Assembly (NCBI GenBank): GCA_007922305.1
Contig: ML677365.1
Coordinates: 12,324,533-12,388,532, forward strand
Reading direction: 5' to 3'
Length of the DNA: 64,000 nt
DNA from: Dermatemys mawii
Lineage: Eukaryota; Chordata; Testudines; Dermatemydidae
In this document: piece after piece, positions 35,091 through 47,356 of the stretch
Layout: the number at the start of each line of letters is the position of its first letter
Numbering within the stretch: the first letter of the stretch is position 1
The notes under the pieces: generated by a model
What the model saw: only the letters and a program-made list of their open reading frames with translations
What the model was told of the DNA's origin: nothing
Database searches by the model: none
Translations under genes and position numbers: made by a program

Positions 35091-35964
35091 GACTAAATCC
35101 AAGTCTCCTCACCTTTACTATGCAAGTTAAAATGCATCTTCTTACGTGACATTCTTAAATAACCTCTTGATAATTGATCCTGACAGCACTGCCCTAAAAT
35201 GGGAAGCAAAGATGACATGGCCATTTAAAAAAATCCAGTTTTCTTCTTAAATTTGTGAGGCACCCAGATACCACAGTGGAAGGGCATACTAAAAATAAGT
35301 AATACATGACCATAGATATTAATAAATAAAAGAAAATTTATTAAAAGTTTTAAAATTGTTATAGTTCAAGGCAATTTAAAGTTCATAATGCAACCACAGT
35401 ATATGTGCCTCAATATTGATCTTCATACAGTGGTTTAAGTGTACTGTCCAAAATTAACCTTTGGCATAATTAAAATAAAATAAGTCTAAATATCCTGAGT
35501 CATAGGTTGGTTTTTTTAAAAATGATAGAGTGTCCTAGGATTAAACAATTACACATGCAATTAAGGTAAATAAGTTAAGAAACTAGAAGACATGGTAACC
35601 ACCATATTAATTTAGAAAAAAAAAACACTGCAAGATGGGATTATCAAAAAAATAAATCTTGTGTGCCTTTTGTTCAATAACAACAGTACAACTCTGTCCT
35701 GTGAATGAAAAATAAACTAACTCAATTTTGCAGTCTCTTTAAAATATACTATAGAATGGTGTGGTTGATGGACCTATAGAAAAAATGGCAAGCTGATTGT
35801 ATTTGTTCCCTTAAAAGCATGTATGTTTGCAATACCAATTCAGTAGCAATGTTCCTTTATTGAAACAATTAAGGCCAGGATATCTGATATGCAAAAGCTT
35901 TTTTCTACCTTTCTCAGTTCTGTCTGCCAAGTAATGTAGGATTACATATTACAAAAAAGAAAAA

Positions 35965-35989
35965 AGAGAGAGAGAGAGAGAGAGAGAGA
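35965..35989. repeat. (GA)n microsatellite
   Basis: About twelve AG dinucleotides in an A-rich context. Confidence 0.95.
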
Positions 35990-36070
35990 AAGAAAATAAA
36001 AACACAGCTGAGGCACACTTAGGATGGAATTTGATTTTCCTATTCATATAAGAATATAAAAGACAGTTAT

Positions 36071-36106
36071 TAGTGACTACATAGGACTATATAGTGACTA
36101 CATAGG
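36071..36106. repeat. Short tandem duplication, 21-bp unit
   Basis: TAGTGACTACATAGG occurs at 36071 and again 21 bp later. Confidence 0.85.
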
Positions 36107-39100
36107 CACATGGTTTACAGTTATAAAGATGAACTAAAACCCAACATCAATAAACTATTGTGCAAACCTTGAAAAAGTTATTTAAACCTGAGTGCCCAAA
36201 ACACTGTAGGAGCCAATATAACCTTTGGGAAAGACACTATGGATAATTTATACTTTCCTCATCTAAAAACTGTATGAAAGCTATGCAAAAATTTGGTAAT
36301 AACACTCAATATAGTCTTTGATAATCACATGATGGAAATGTTTGAGATCAGGAATGCCTTAATTAACCAGTCACAAGTCTAAAGGCATGTGTCTATTGAG
36401 GTGAAGTTGAAAGATGAGAAGATAAATGAAGGATGTTGATAAATGGTGCCAAAGATGTTCAAAACATATAATGATATGTGGTAAATACATCTACATACTG
36501 ATGGCAAATTCATCACATTAATAGTTAATATTTTAATTTCAGTTAACAAGATGACATTTATGACTCTCTCATAATTACAAAATGTTCAGCAATTTTTATA
36601 TTTAAGGTGCTTCGTATTACTCCCAGCCCGATTCAAGATTTTTATTAGTCTTATGCATAGTGTTTTAAAAATGTATGTAATTAATTTATAAAAGACCTAC
36701 AGTGACAAAAAGATCTTAACTATGCTGAAACTATGTTTACAAGAATCCATAAACATCAGAACATAGCAAGTGACTGAAATTCAATTAACTACCTGAAATC
36801 CAGGCTTCTCCGTTGAGCTCCTTTATCCTGCATGAAGGCATCTTTATAATTATGAAAGCCAAGGAATTTGTAGGTTTCAGATCCTTATTGTTTAAACTGT
36901 GGTGAAACCTTGCTAAAACACAGCATTTTCCCAGTTTACATAATCTCTCACCATAAACTCATTAAAGTTCAAGATCTGCAAAAGATGTCTTCATAAAGTC
37001 ACTTATATTAGTTTGGAAACAACTGTCAGGCTTCCATCTCCATTATATGAGGTGCTTGACACATAAATTCCTATTTTCACACAGCAGATAGAAACAGCAG
37101 GCAAACACATTAACTCAGTATTAAATTAGGAACCTTATTGTAGGTGTAAGTCAGGCCTTTTTCACTTAATTCCTCAGGCTATCAGTAAAGTACTCCTTGC
37201 AGACATTATCCAAATAAAGCTCTAAGCAAACAGCTCAGGAAAAAGAGAAAACCTGACTATATTTTCTACTTTACTCTATTACTAGTAATGACTTCATCAT
37301 TTATATATATAGGTGCTGGTTTCCAGCCACTGAAGCCAAATTTAGCAGATTAAATATTCATAGAGTCTCCTGCTGTGCCATAATGCCCAACTGTGCTCAA
37401 AGAATCCAAGGTGTGCAGTTACACACCTGTGACTGAAACAAGGGATTTGCTGAACTAACTTTGATAAAGGTCTACGCCTGCAACTTAATAGCGCTTGATA
37501 TGGTTTCTGAATACTGTAACAGGTTGCAAATATAACTTAATGCTTGAGAACTGTGTAGTCTTCTGGCTATGTAATTGCAAAGATCTCTATCTTTGAAAAA
37601 ATGAAGTGCAACTTTACTGTATATATTCTCCTGATACAACATTATTTTTAAGTAACAAGGCAACATTTTAAAACAACTTGAAGAAATATGGAAAAGACAA
37701 ATTTATTTTTTATAACTTGGAAATTAAAGAAAAAATCTCTCAGGGCCTAAAATTTATTTTTCCATCAGTATAATTACCTTTAATATTAATAAGTAAGCTA
37801 TAATTTTTATAGGAGGCATTGCATTAATTCCTTATTTGCTTGTTTGTTTCAGTTCCCACATGATCAGGTAAAGTATTACTGATGTCTTTGCTATCAAAAA
37901 TGCATAATGCAGTATCTGAATGTGGCTGTGAAAGGATATTCACATCTGCACACTATTTAACCATGTCAGTTTTCAACCAAAAATTAGCACATGTGAGAGT
38001 CAGGAATACATATAAATATGTTTTCCATATTCAGAATCCATTAACAAGAATTGTATGGCCTGTGAATGTTTCCAAGTGTATGGCTGGGGGAAATGGGAGT
38101 GGGGGAAAGAAGATCAGGCTTTGTCTTCGTGTGCTCTTTCGCTTTTATTTGTAGTTTCTAGACTACTTTTATTAGAATAATTTGCTAAAAAATATCTTTC
38201 ATTATATAAGCAGTCTATGTCTTGGAATTAAAAAGAATTCAGTGTTCATACTAAACTCAGGAATCAACCAAGTTATTATGAGGATTGACCTGAAAAACTA
38301 CCTAAACAGTACCTTCTGTTCAAAATTTGTTTAGAGGAATGTTTGAAAGGAGCTTTCTAGTACAAAATCCCAGCATTCTGAAAATAGCAAAGGTTAAAGA
38401 CTGAACTTTGGCAGACATGTTATTTATCTTTTTCTTAAATATTTCAGAATGCATATCACTGACACAGAGGATCTACTTCAAAGAAAGTGTTGAATGTTTT
38501 ATCAACTCTTCATAGGAGATAAAGGAAGAAAGGAGAGGAAGATTCCTGACTTGGCTCTGCATGGGTTTATTCTGTATAGAATTCTAAATTGTTCTGTTGA
38601 AAGCTTTGATTTACCTGGAGCAGTTTAAAAACAATTCACTAAAAGCAACTTCCTGAACCCTACTAAAAGAGATTAAAGAGCAAAAAAATAGCAGCTTCTC
38701 TTATGGCAGCAACTGAAGTGCCCATTTTTGTCACCCTTTCTAATTAACTGATTAGGAAGAGATCCAGGTTTCAAAAGGGAAATAATTCTTCCTTTTTTAA
38801 TTACAGCTGTAGGTTAGAATCTAAGGGACTGGCCCTAAACCTGGTTAAAATCCATGAGAGTCTTTCCATTTACTTTGAAGAAGTTTTGATCAGACTAAAT
38901 TCTCCAATAGTTGCTCTTAAGAGATCTATCTATGAAAGAAAAATGGAAAACCAACCCTTGAAAGGCATGGACTGACATAGCCAGACCTGGAATATCCAAA
39001 ACCATGTACTTTATTGTGGCCCTTATTACACTAACTAAATGTCATGTCATAATCATAAAAATCTCATTTCTGCCCAGCATGATCACATTCTTCTCATCCA

Positions 39101-39754
39101 TCCATTTGTTTTCAGATTTTGAGAGTTCGTTTGCTCACTTGCCTTTTACCAGAAGTATTGATGGCTACTTTGAAGATATTGATATTAAGAAGAAATATGC
39201 ATATCAATTCAAATTAAGTTGATTTTTCATCAAAAGACTGAGGGTCTAAAATTAGAGCAGATATATGTATTCATTTTACTGGTATTTGCAGTAAAATTAC
39301 ATCTTCCACAAATTTAACTGCAAATATTTTTGCTTAAGCCCTAATGTTTGAATAGGTCTCCCATGTATTTTCAAACAGTTAAGCACATATTTTCAATATT
39401 ATTTGTATGTGTATGCTGTTTTTAGCAGAGTAATTTAAGCAGGGAGATAACACTAAAAATCCAGGCAAGAGAAAGTGATGTCTTGGATCTTAATCTCGTT
39501 AAATAATTTCAGTTCAATTTACACTTAAAATTTAGACTTTGATTTCTCAGTTCACTTAGTTATCATTCTAATGATCAAAGTATGATAATACTAACAGAAA
39601 TCCAGGGAATTAAAAAATTCGGTGAAGTATTTTTATCATTTAAAAAGCCTAAGCAGATTGAAAGCCTTTAACTAAGTAAACTATTTTTAATTAAGTAACT
39701 TTGCCAACTACTTTTAATTGGTTATCAATGGCTGTCTTGCACTTTTAAAACCTG

Positions 39755-40039
39755 GAAGAGGAGGTTACTTGCCTGTAACTGGATGTTCTTTGAGATGTGT
39801 GGTCCCTACTTGGATTCCAGCATGGGTGTGTATGAGTGCCATGTGCCAGAAGATTTTGTCCATGTGTCCCCTTGTGCTTGCAGATGAGGTTATAATAGGC
39901 CTGGCCAGTCAACACCTCTCCAGACCCTCTTACTGCTAAACAGTGGAAGCTGCAGCAAAGGGTGAGGGAGGACAGATATTGGAATCCAGATAGGGACCAC
40001 ACATATTGAAGAACCTCCAGTTACAGTAACCTCCTCTTC
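39755..40039. repeat. Fold-back module with ~60-bp inverted arms
   Basis: The left arm (39755-39819) and right arm (39980-40039) are reverse complements with few changes and an indel: GAAGAGGAGGTTACT, GATGTTCTTTGAGATGTG and GTCCCTACTTGGATTCCA against their complements. The 160-bp loop is unique-looking. It sits at the downstream end of a DIRS-like fragment on the minus strand; DIRS elements carry inverted terminal repeats, which is one explanation. A second module of related wording lies at 42073-42393. Confidence 0.8.
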
Positions 40040-41890
40040 TTCTTTGCGGGATAGTTTATTGCATGGTGAAAGGGTGTATGAAGCACCACATCATGGTATG
40101 ACAAATGTCCGGCCAGGGGACATCAGCTAGGGATGATGACATGGCCACTTGAGCCTAGGTGGAGTGTGATGTGATGATGTCAGTTGACATGAGGTTTGAA
40201 AGGGTGTAGCATTCATGAATGCACCCAGAGACCCATTCAGAAATGCACTGGGAGGAGAGGGCATGCTGGTACAACAGTCAACAATGGAGACAAAGAGTCA
40301 TAGCAAGTCATGGAAAGAGATAGAACATCAGGATATGGCGGATGTCAAGGACTGTGTCCATAGTGGAGCTGTGATGTTTGGGGGTAGAAGAAAACTGGGT
40401 AGCAAATACACTAGTTCAAGTGGAACTCTGACACCACTTTAGGGGAAAATTTAGGGTGGAGACGCAGGGAAACTTTCTTCTCTGTTGAAGATCATGTAGT
40501 GGAGGTTGGCCATCATGACCATCAGTTGCTGACTTGTCTAGCTGAGGTGATGGCTTCTAAGATCACTTTCATGGAGAGATGAAATGAGAAAGGAAGGACA
40601 TTGCCATGGGCATGAAGGTAGATTTCATGGGAGCAGAGAGAAAAATATTGAGGTCTCAGGATGCGTTTGAGTATAGTTGGGAAGATATTGAGTAAGCCTT
40701 TCAGGAAGATGTGCGAAAACAGAAGGGTCATCCATGAGAGAAAGAAAGGCATGGAGTGCTGTGAGGTGGACTCAAATGGAGCTAAGGGCTAAGTCAAAAG
40801 TTTGAGTTTGGGCAGACAGGTCAAGACAGTAAGTATAGATATCACAGATAGCAGGTACAGGAGGTGAAACACTTCCATTTCACGTGGTAGCATGCCCTGG
40901 TGGAGGCCTGTCTGCTTCGGTTAAGAATACATAGTAGTATCCCTATCTATGAGCTGCATCCAAAAACTACATTGTGAGGTGGAGTGGGGTTGGGATGATG
41001 GAGGTGGCCTTGGTCTTGCATGCGGAGATCCAGTAGAGTGCAGAGGCAGAATGGTGCAAGGACAGAGGATCAGAAGATCTGTAAACCAAAAGTGGCAGGA
41101 CTGAAATGGGGCTATAAGGATTACTGTTGCATGATCCTGACAAATCTTGCAGAGATTCTGTGGCAGGAAGATGGGAGGAAAGGAGTCACGGAGAGAGTCC
41201 GACCAAGTGAGGATGGATGGACATCACCCAGCAAGTCCCACCCTACTGCCCCACAGGAGCAGTACAGCGGATGTTTGTGGCTCATGCAAGTGGCACAGAG
41301 GTCCCATTGCAGCAGGCCTTACTTGCGGAAGAGGCACCAGAGTGTGATATCATACAGTTCCCTCTCATGGCTCAGGCAGAGTGTCTTGTTGAGCACATCT
41401 TTCAGTGAGTTCTGGGTACCCAGGACGTGTGTGGGCTGAAGTGTAATCTGAGGCTTGACACATCGATTACAGAAACAGATGACCCCTCACAGGGGTGGGG
41501 GACCTGATGCCACCCTGTTTGTTGATATAAGTTATTATAGCAGTGTCTTTATGCTCTGTCTGGGACACCTTAGGAGCTGGAGCAGTAAGGTTAACACAAA
41601 TCTTCACTCCCAACTGGCCATGGCTTGAGGAGATAATGCTGCATTTGTGCAGAGTCCAGGATGGGGACCTGCCCTTATATTCATGGCCATTCTTCTTGTG
41701 CTCAGGGTGGGATTTCATCAGCACTGATGGATCTGCCACCTGGAAGGTAGCCAGAGTGGCACTCACTGATGGCAAAGGTTGCCACACCAGTGGTTCTGCC
41801 AGTCACGGATCCAACTGCAGACATGGACGCATAGTTTGCTCTATGAGGAACTTCTGGAGACTAAGTTCCCTGGTCTTCCGCATCTAGGGT
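40040..41890 (-). mobile_element. DIRS-like retroelement fragment (RNase H to tyrosine recombinase), decayed
   Basis: On the minus strand the order fits DIRS-type elements. RNase H-like sequence lies at about 41467-41890 (HKDTAIITYINKQGGIRSP, like the D-N-x-x-x-x-x-Y-I-N-K-Q-G-G-T-R-S block). A QDHATVILIAPFQSCHFWFT segment follows near 41100. Then comes a region like the DIRS recombinase N-terminal half at about 40370-40750 (KVSLRLHPKFSPKVVSEFHL, then an in-frame stop). The recombinase catalytic Arg-His-Tyr part is not recognisable. Stops are frequent. The plus-strand frame at 41020-41439 is a shadow. Confidence 0.55.
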
Positions 41891-42072
41891 GGGAATGAGA
41901 GGCAGATGGAACAGCGGTGGGCAATGTGAGTTTCATCAAGGCAGTACAAGTTCATCACGCACAGAGAAGTAGTGCAGGCACAGGGCAGTTTTTAAATCTG
42001 GGTTCTGAGGCATACTTCCCACGAGGGCAGAGGTCCCCAATGGGAGAAGAACTCTGAGACTGAGATAAGAGA

Positions 42073-42393
42073 GGGTTACTCATTCTGTGCAGTAACTGAG
42101 GGTCTTCAAGATGTGTTCCCCTATGGGTGCTCCCCTGTAGGTGAGGTAGTGTTCCTGCACCTGGGTTCGCAGATCTTCAGTAGCAGTGCCCATTGGACTG
42201 CACATGCGCTACTCCCAGTCTCATGCTGTGAGCCACAGCTATATAGCACTGTGTGGTCAACCACCCTGAGTTTCTTCTGTACTGCAGAGTCTACATTTGA
42301 ACTATGAAGTAGAGGTGAGGAGGGTGGTTAGCAGAGCACACATAGGGACGCACATCTCAAAGAACCTCAGTTACTGCACAGGGTGAGTAACTC
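42073..42393. repeat. Second fold-back module with 43-bp inverted arms
   Basis: The left arm 42073-42115 (CTGTGCAGTAACTGAGGGTC, TTCAAGATGTG) and right arm 42351-42393 (CACATCTCAAAGAACCTCAG, TTACTGCACAGGG) are reverse complements with few changes. Both this module and that at 39.76 kb contain a GTTCTTTGAGATGTG-like core. The 235-bp loop has no coding evidence. Confidence 0.8.
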
Positions 42394-42863
42394 TTATTCT
42401 TCGAGTAGTGTAACTCTGGGTGCTCCACTTTAGGTGACTCTAGAGCAGTGCCTCTACTTGGAAGGCTGGGGCTTCGGAGTGAGATCTACTAAGGAGGATA
42501 AGACATTGTGTCCTAGTAGGATGTGTAAGGCCCTTTTGTGGGTGATTATGTAATGTTGGCTGAAGGTGTCCATGGATGCCTAGTTAGCTGCCTTACAAAT
42601 GTCCATAATAGGTACATTATTTGGAAAAGTTATCAAGATGGACAGTGATCAAGTGGAATACCTCTGAATTACAGGTGAGGGTTGAAGTTTGTGTCATCAT
42701 TAGCAAAGGTAGATGCACTCTGAAATCTATTTAGAAAGATGTTGTTTGGATACAGTTAATCCCTTTGATGTTTTGGCAACAGAGAGGAATAGTGGTCATC
42801 TAATATCTTAGGTGTATAGTTTGGCCTCATACTGGTTGTCATGTGATTTGGGGAAGAAGGAGC
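42394..42863. other. Intronic or DIRS-derived sequence, unassigned
   Basis: GT-rich sequence following the fold-back module; it may be internal DIRS sequence. No open frame of note. Confidence 0.4.
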
Positions 42864-43163
42864 GAAAGTGAAAGCAAAGATCTACAAAAGGATCTCTCAA
42901 AATGTGACTGGGCAACAAAATGGCAGATCAAATTTAATTGTGATAAATGCAAAGTAGTGCACATTGGAAAGCATAATCCCAACTATACATATAAAATGAT
43001 GGGGTCTAAATTCGCTGTTACCACTCAAGAAAGAGATCTTGGAGACATTGTGGATAGTTCTCTGAAAACATCCACTCAACCTGCAATGGCAGTCAAAAAA
43101 GCAAACAGAATGCTGGGAATAATTAAGAAAGGGATAGATAATAGGACAGAAAATATCATGTTC
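42864..43163 (+). mobile_element. CR1 fragment, plus orientation
   Basis: The translation matches the CR1 thumb region also seen in the copy at 9.0 kb: WATKWQIKFNCDKCKVVHIG, TTQERDLGDIVDSSLKTST, MAVKKANRMLGIIKKGI. It breaks off exactly where the minus-strand CR1 begins. Confidence 0.85.
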
Positions 43164-44215
43164 ATAGAATATCAGGGTTGGAAGGGACCTTGGGAGGTCA
43201 TCTAGTCCAACCCCTTGCTCAAAGCAGGACCAATCCCCAACTAAATCATCCCGGCCAGGGCTTTGTCAAGCCTGACCTTAAAAACCTCTAAGGAAGGAGA
43301 TTCTACCACCTCCCTAGGTAACCCATTCCAGTGCTTCACCATCCTTCTAGTGAAAAAGTTTTTCCTAATATCCAACCTAAACCTTCCCCACTGCAACTTG
43401 AGACCATTACTCGTTGTTCTGTCATCTGGTACCACTGAGAACAGTCTAGATCCATCCTCTTTGGAACCCCCTTTCAGGTTGTTGAAAGCAGCTATCAAAT
43501 CTCCCCTCAGTCTTCTCTTCTGCAGACTAAACTATCCCAGTTCTCTCAGCCTCTCCTCGTAAGTCATGTGCTCCAGCCCCTTAATCATTTTTGGTGCCCT
43601 CCTCTGTACTCTTCCCAATTTTTCCACATTCCTCTTGTGGTGTGGGTCCCAAAACTGAACACAGTACTCCAGATGAGGCTTCACCAATGTCGAAGAGAAG
43701 GGAAGATCATGTCCCTCAATCTACTAGCAATGCCCCTACTTATATAGCCCAAAATGCCCTTAGCCTTCTTGGCAACAAGGGCACACTGTTGACTCATATC
43801 CAGCTTCTCATCCACTGTAGCCCCTAGGTCCTTTTCTGGAGAACTGCTGCCTAGCCATCCGGTCCCTAGTCTGTAGCAGTGCATGGGATTCTTCCGTCCT
43901 AAGTGCAGGACTCTGCACTTGTCCTTGTTGAACTGCATCAAATTTATTTTGGCCCAATCCTCTAATTTGTCGAGGTCCCTCTGTATCTTATCCCTACCCT
44001 CCAGCGTATCTACCACTCCTCCAAGTTTAGTGTCATCTGCAAACTTGGTGAGGGTACAGTCCACGCCATCCTCCAGATCATTGATAAAGCTATTGAATGA
44101 AACCGGCCCCAGGACCGACCCTTGGGGCACTCCGCTTGATACCGATTGCCAACTAGACATGGAGGCATTGATCACTACCCATTGAGCTCGATGATCCAGC
44201 CAGCTTTCTATCCAT
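43164..44215 (-). mobile_element. CR1 LINE 3' portion, minus orientation, second CR1 subfamily
   Basis: In element orientation the copy ends with the classic avian/reptilian CR1 tail (reverse of TCATAGAATATCAGGGTTGG, giving the ATTCTATGA end). Minus-strand frames encode motif B-like SSGVPQGSVLGP, the catalytic F-A-D-D in TKFADDTKLGGV, KDKCRVLHLGRKNP, and in the frame at 43241-43498 the C-terminal [19 protein letters not shown] and [14 protein letters not shown]. One frameshift separates the two open frames. It is better preserved than the other CR1 copies here. Confidence 0.9.
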
Positions 44216-44337
44216 CTTAAATTAATTAATCATTATTACTTGCAGTTTTAAATGCACTGTTAAACAATAACAGAATACCAAATTAAATGTATAAACATTT
44301 ATGGACATTTTTTCTACATTTTCAAATATATACAATT

Positions 44338-45360
44338 TTAGTGTTCCCCCTTGTCGATATAAAACAAGTAAGCAATGTTGTCCATCATTTCTCTTGCGGT
44401 CTTTTGTCTGATTATTGGTAGAAAGTGAAGACATGTATTGCAGACTGAACATAATTCTAGGAAGTTGATGTGCAACATGGATTCTGATGGGGACCACTTG
44501 CCCTGTACCATGTAGATCTGTAGATGTACTCCCTGAGTAGTGAAGCATGAGTCATCAGTATCAAGGACAGTGGTGGTTGGAGGAAAGGAATCCATTCTAC
44601 GGTTGAGCCCACCATTCTCCTGATTGCTTGGCCTTGAGTGGTATCGAGAGAAGTTTGTTCAAGCTGTGTCTGTGAGGTATGTACACTGTTCATAGCCATC
44701 CCTGCAGACGGTGCATACATAATCTGGCCTGTTTTTATCAAAAATGTGGTTGCTGCCATATGAGCGAGCAACTTTAGGCAAGTTCTGATGGAGATCTGTG
44801 GGCTGGTCCTCACGATGGAGATGAAATGGAGTACTGTGGAGAATCTGAGTTGGGAAGAAAGTTGTGACCTCTATAGTATCTATTTGGGGCCTCAAACTCT
44901 AGTTGTTGGACTAGTGTCAGCACTGATTTTTGTATATTTACCTGGAGGCTCAGTTTCCAGAAAAGTTCTATCATTTTTGTTATGGCTTTGATCACATCAA
45001 CTCTGGATGGAGCCATGATGAGGCAGTCTTTTAGGTATGGGAATATTATAATCCCTTGTTTGTGGAGGTGCACTGCCATCTCTGCTAGGACTTTGGAAAA
45101 TACTTTGGGTGCTGTAGAGGGGCCAAAGGGTTGTAAATTATATTGATAATGGTCAGGCCCTAGGTCAAATCTGAGGAATTTCCTGTGGGAAGAGTGTATG
45201 ATGATTTGGAAGTACATGTCTCGGAGGTCTAGGGCTAAGAACTAGGCCCCCTGTTCCACTGTTGGGGTAACTGTTGATAATGTGACCATCTTGAACTGTT
45301 TTAGTTTGACAAACTTTTTGAGGTTCCTCAAGTCCCAAGTCCAGTGGAGCACCCATAGGG
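44338..45360 (-). mobile_element. DIRS-like reverse transcriptase and RNase H fragment
   Basis: Minus-strand frames in order: KMVTL-type and DLQDAYF-like blocks near 45165-45356; SSHRKFLRFDLGPDHYQYNL and QPFGPSTAPKVFSKVLAEMA at 45000-45217 (DIRS RT motifs); FPYLKDCL where the catalytic Y-x-D-D should be (first Asp is Lys); then WSPSESMLHINFLELCSV and an MMDNIAYLFYIDK block (RNase H) at 44338-44500. Frameshifts and the Asp-to-Lys change make it inactive. It and the 40.0-41.9 kb fragment both contain the RNase H block, so they come from two copies. Confidence 0.6.
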
Positions 45361-45477
45361 ACACTACTTGAAGAAAAATCTAATTAACTAGAAGTCTAAA
45401 AACAGGGTAAAAAACAAGAAAATACTATAACTATATACAAGAAAGGAAGAATAGACAAAGTCACTCAATTAGCTTAG

Positions 45478-45690
45478 CTAACAGCATGAAAGAACAGGGG
45501 TTCCATCTCAAGCCATTCAGAGGTAAGAAGGAACTGGAGAGGCGTTGACCCACACAACCTTTTATAACCTGAGCTGCAAACATGAGAAGACACATGGCTC
45601 ACATGTGGGTCAACAGACACAGTTACTAAGACCTTCCAGTTCCTGTGCACGTGCACCTATGTGGAATCCATATGGGGACCATCCCTCAAA
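45478..45690. repeat. Diverged relative of the fold-back modules
   Basis: Wording such as GTGGAATCCATATGGGGACC and CCATCTCAAG resembles the arms at 39.76-40.04 kb. A full inverted pair is not convincing. It may be the other terminal region of the DIRS-like copy. Confidence 0.4.
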
Positions 45691-47256
45691 GAGGAATAGA
45701 TCGTTTCTTTCCTTACAGATTTGGTCCTTCATTTGGCAAACATATTTTGCTATATCCATTTATGCAAGACTGAGGCATAACTGGGATTTGTTTTTGCTTT
45801 TTAATTTGTTCTCACTATACCATCATCATCATCAACATTAGCAGAAATGTGTGCATGAAGTACTATATGTGGAAACAATGGTTTAAAACATGAGGGGTGT
45901 TGTAAGAAAAAATAAATAAGAGTGCATAGAAAGCCTCTTCCTTCCCATGCACAAACAGCACTGGGTACTACCTAAAAAAATCCTCTTTAAATGTATGTGA
46001 GTGCCTTACTAGGTGCATCTAACTGAATCCCAGACATATATGTTCAATAACAGAATGGGCACCATATTCTGACAGTCAGAGGCTATGTGCAGCTCCCATC
46101 TAAACCACTGCGTATGTGCCCATCAACAGCATACACTGACTGGCAGCTAACTTCTACACACATTGCACGCTGAGCAGTGCCCCAACCCTTCTCTTGAATT
46201 GCTGTCCTTGCTGACAGGATCCCTATGGCACAAGGCAAGGTGGACTGTTTCTCATCTCTGCACGGATCTGAGTGCTGCAGATTAAACTATGGAAGAAGTT
46301 TCCTGATCCACATTGCTTAGCCAAATGGTTAGTGTTCAACCGTTAGCCACCGCCAGTATCTATAGCTATATTTAAGAAAGTTCTGGGTTTGAGACACCAT
46401 ATTACAATTACCAAAAATAGAACATGACCCTTAAGATACTGGACATAAAATTATGTTATGACACATTTATGTTAGTACTGGAAAATGTGGGATTACAAAC
46501 AATTGTGACTTTTCTATGTTGGTAAAATACGACATAATCCATATCTTATATCACATAATAGCCAAACATTGTACAGGATATCCACTCTGTGGATGTCTGA
46601 ATGCAAGGTGCTGAGGAATACAGAAGCTCTCTTGACACTATAGGATGCAAAACCAGGATTTCTGCTGTTCTCTTCACGGATGCACATGGAAGGAGAGCTT
46701 CTTGTACCCTTCTCTTACACTCACACTGCACTGGGGCAGAGAGAATCTGGCCCAAAATATCCATTCATCTCTCTCTATCTTATTTCTAAGCATACAATTC
46801 TAAGTCAGTAGAACTGGGTACTACCTAAAGGAATCTGAGATGCAAGCATTAACCATTAAAAGGTAATCTAAATACTAACAGCTCCCAAGATTTGCACACA
46901 CACCCCCAAAATGTAACCACCATAATACATACATCATAAATCCAGGTATTTGTGTATCCCCTTACTATCTCACTAAATTTAGAGCTTGATACTCTAAACA
47001 TATGGACAAAAGTACCTTTATATACACAAGTGGTTCTGTTAACCACAATGATACTACTTGTGTGTAAGTACTATTAAAATTACTCTTAGATTCTAAGCTC
47101 TTCAGGGTGGCGGACAGTTTCTTTTATTGATCTGTTACATAACTAGCACACCTTGAGCACTACATAAATAAAAAGTGATCATGTGCCACATGGACTATGT
47201 TGGAAGAAACGTATTTCTAAACCACACTAGAATACATTCTGTTACAGCAATTAAAA
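45691..47256. other. Intronic sequence, no gene seen
   Basis: Unrecognised AT-rich DNA with a short CAT/ATC run near 45823. The opposing frames at 46546-46789 have no recognised domain. Confidence 0.5.
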
Positions 47257-47310
47257 CCTTGTGGCTGACCTGGGCTCACGGGGCTTGGGCTGTGTGATGC
47301 TGTATAATTG
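47257..47310. repeat. Half of a GC-rich fold-back dispersed repeat
   Basis: The phrase GGCTGACCTGGGCTCACGGG and GCTTGGGCTGTG match one arm of a turtle repeat whose other arm style is visible at 49.6-49.74 kb. Confidence 0.45.
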
Positions 47311-47356
47311 AAACATGACCCATTATGTTAATATTGCGACTGTTAGATATTAGATA

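Larger units (their letters stand above)
35100..39754. other. Long intronic stretch, AT-rich, no gene seen
   Basis: About 4.6 kb without a clear transposable element apart from simple repeats at 35965-35989 and a small duplication at 36071. The open frames at 37472-37666, 37882-38154 and 39004-39222 have no recognised domain and no splice-site support. Confidence 0.5.

Noticed and set aside
41020..41439. 139-codon plus-strand frame
   Set aside because: It is antisense to the DIRS-like remnant and has no motif of its own.
43591..44185. Plus-strand frames opposite the CR1 RT
   Set aside because: They are shadows of the minus-strand CR1 ORF2 containing F-A-D-D.
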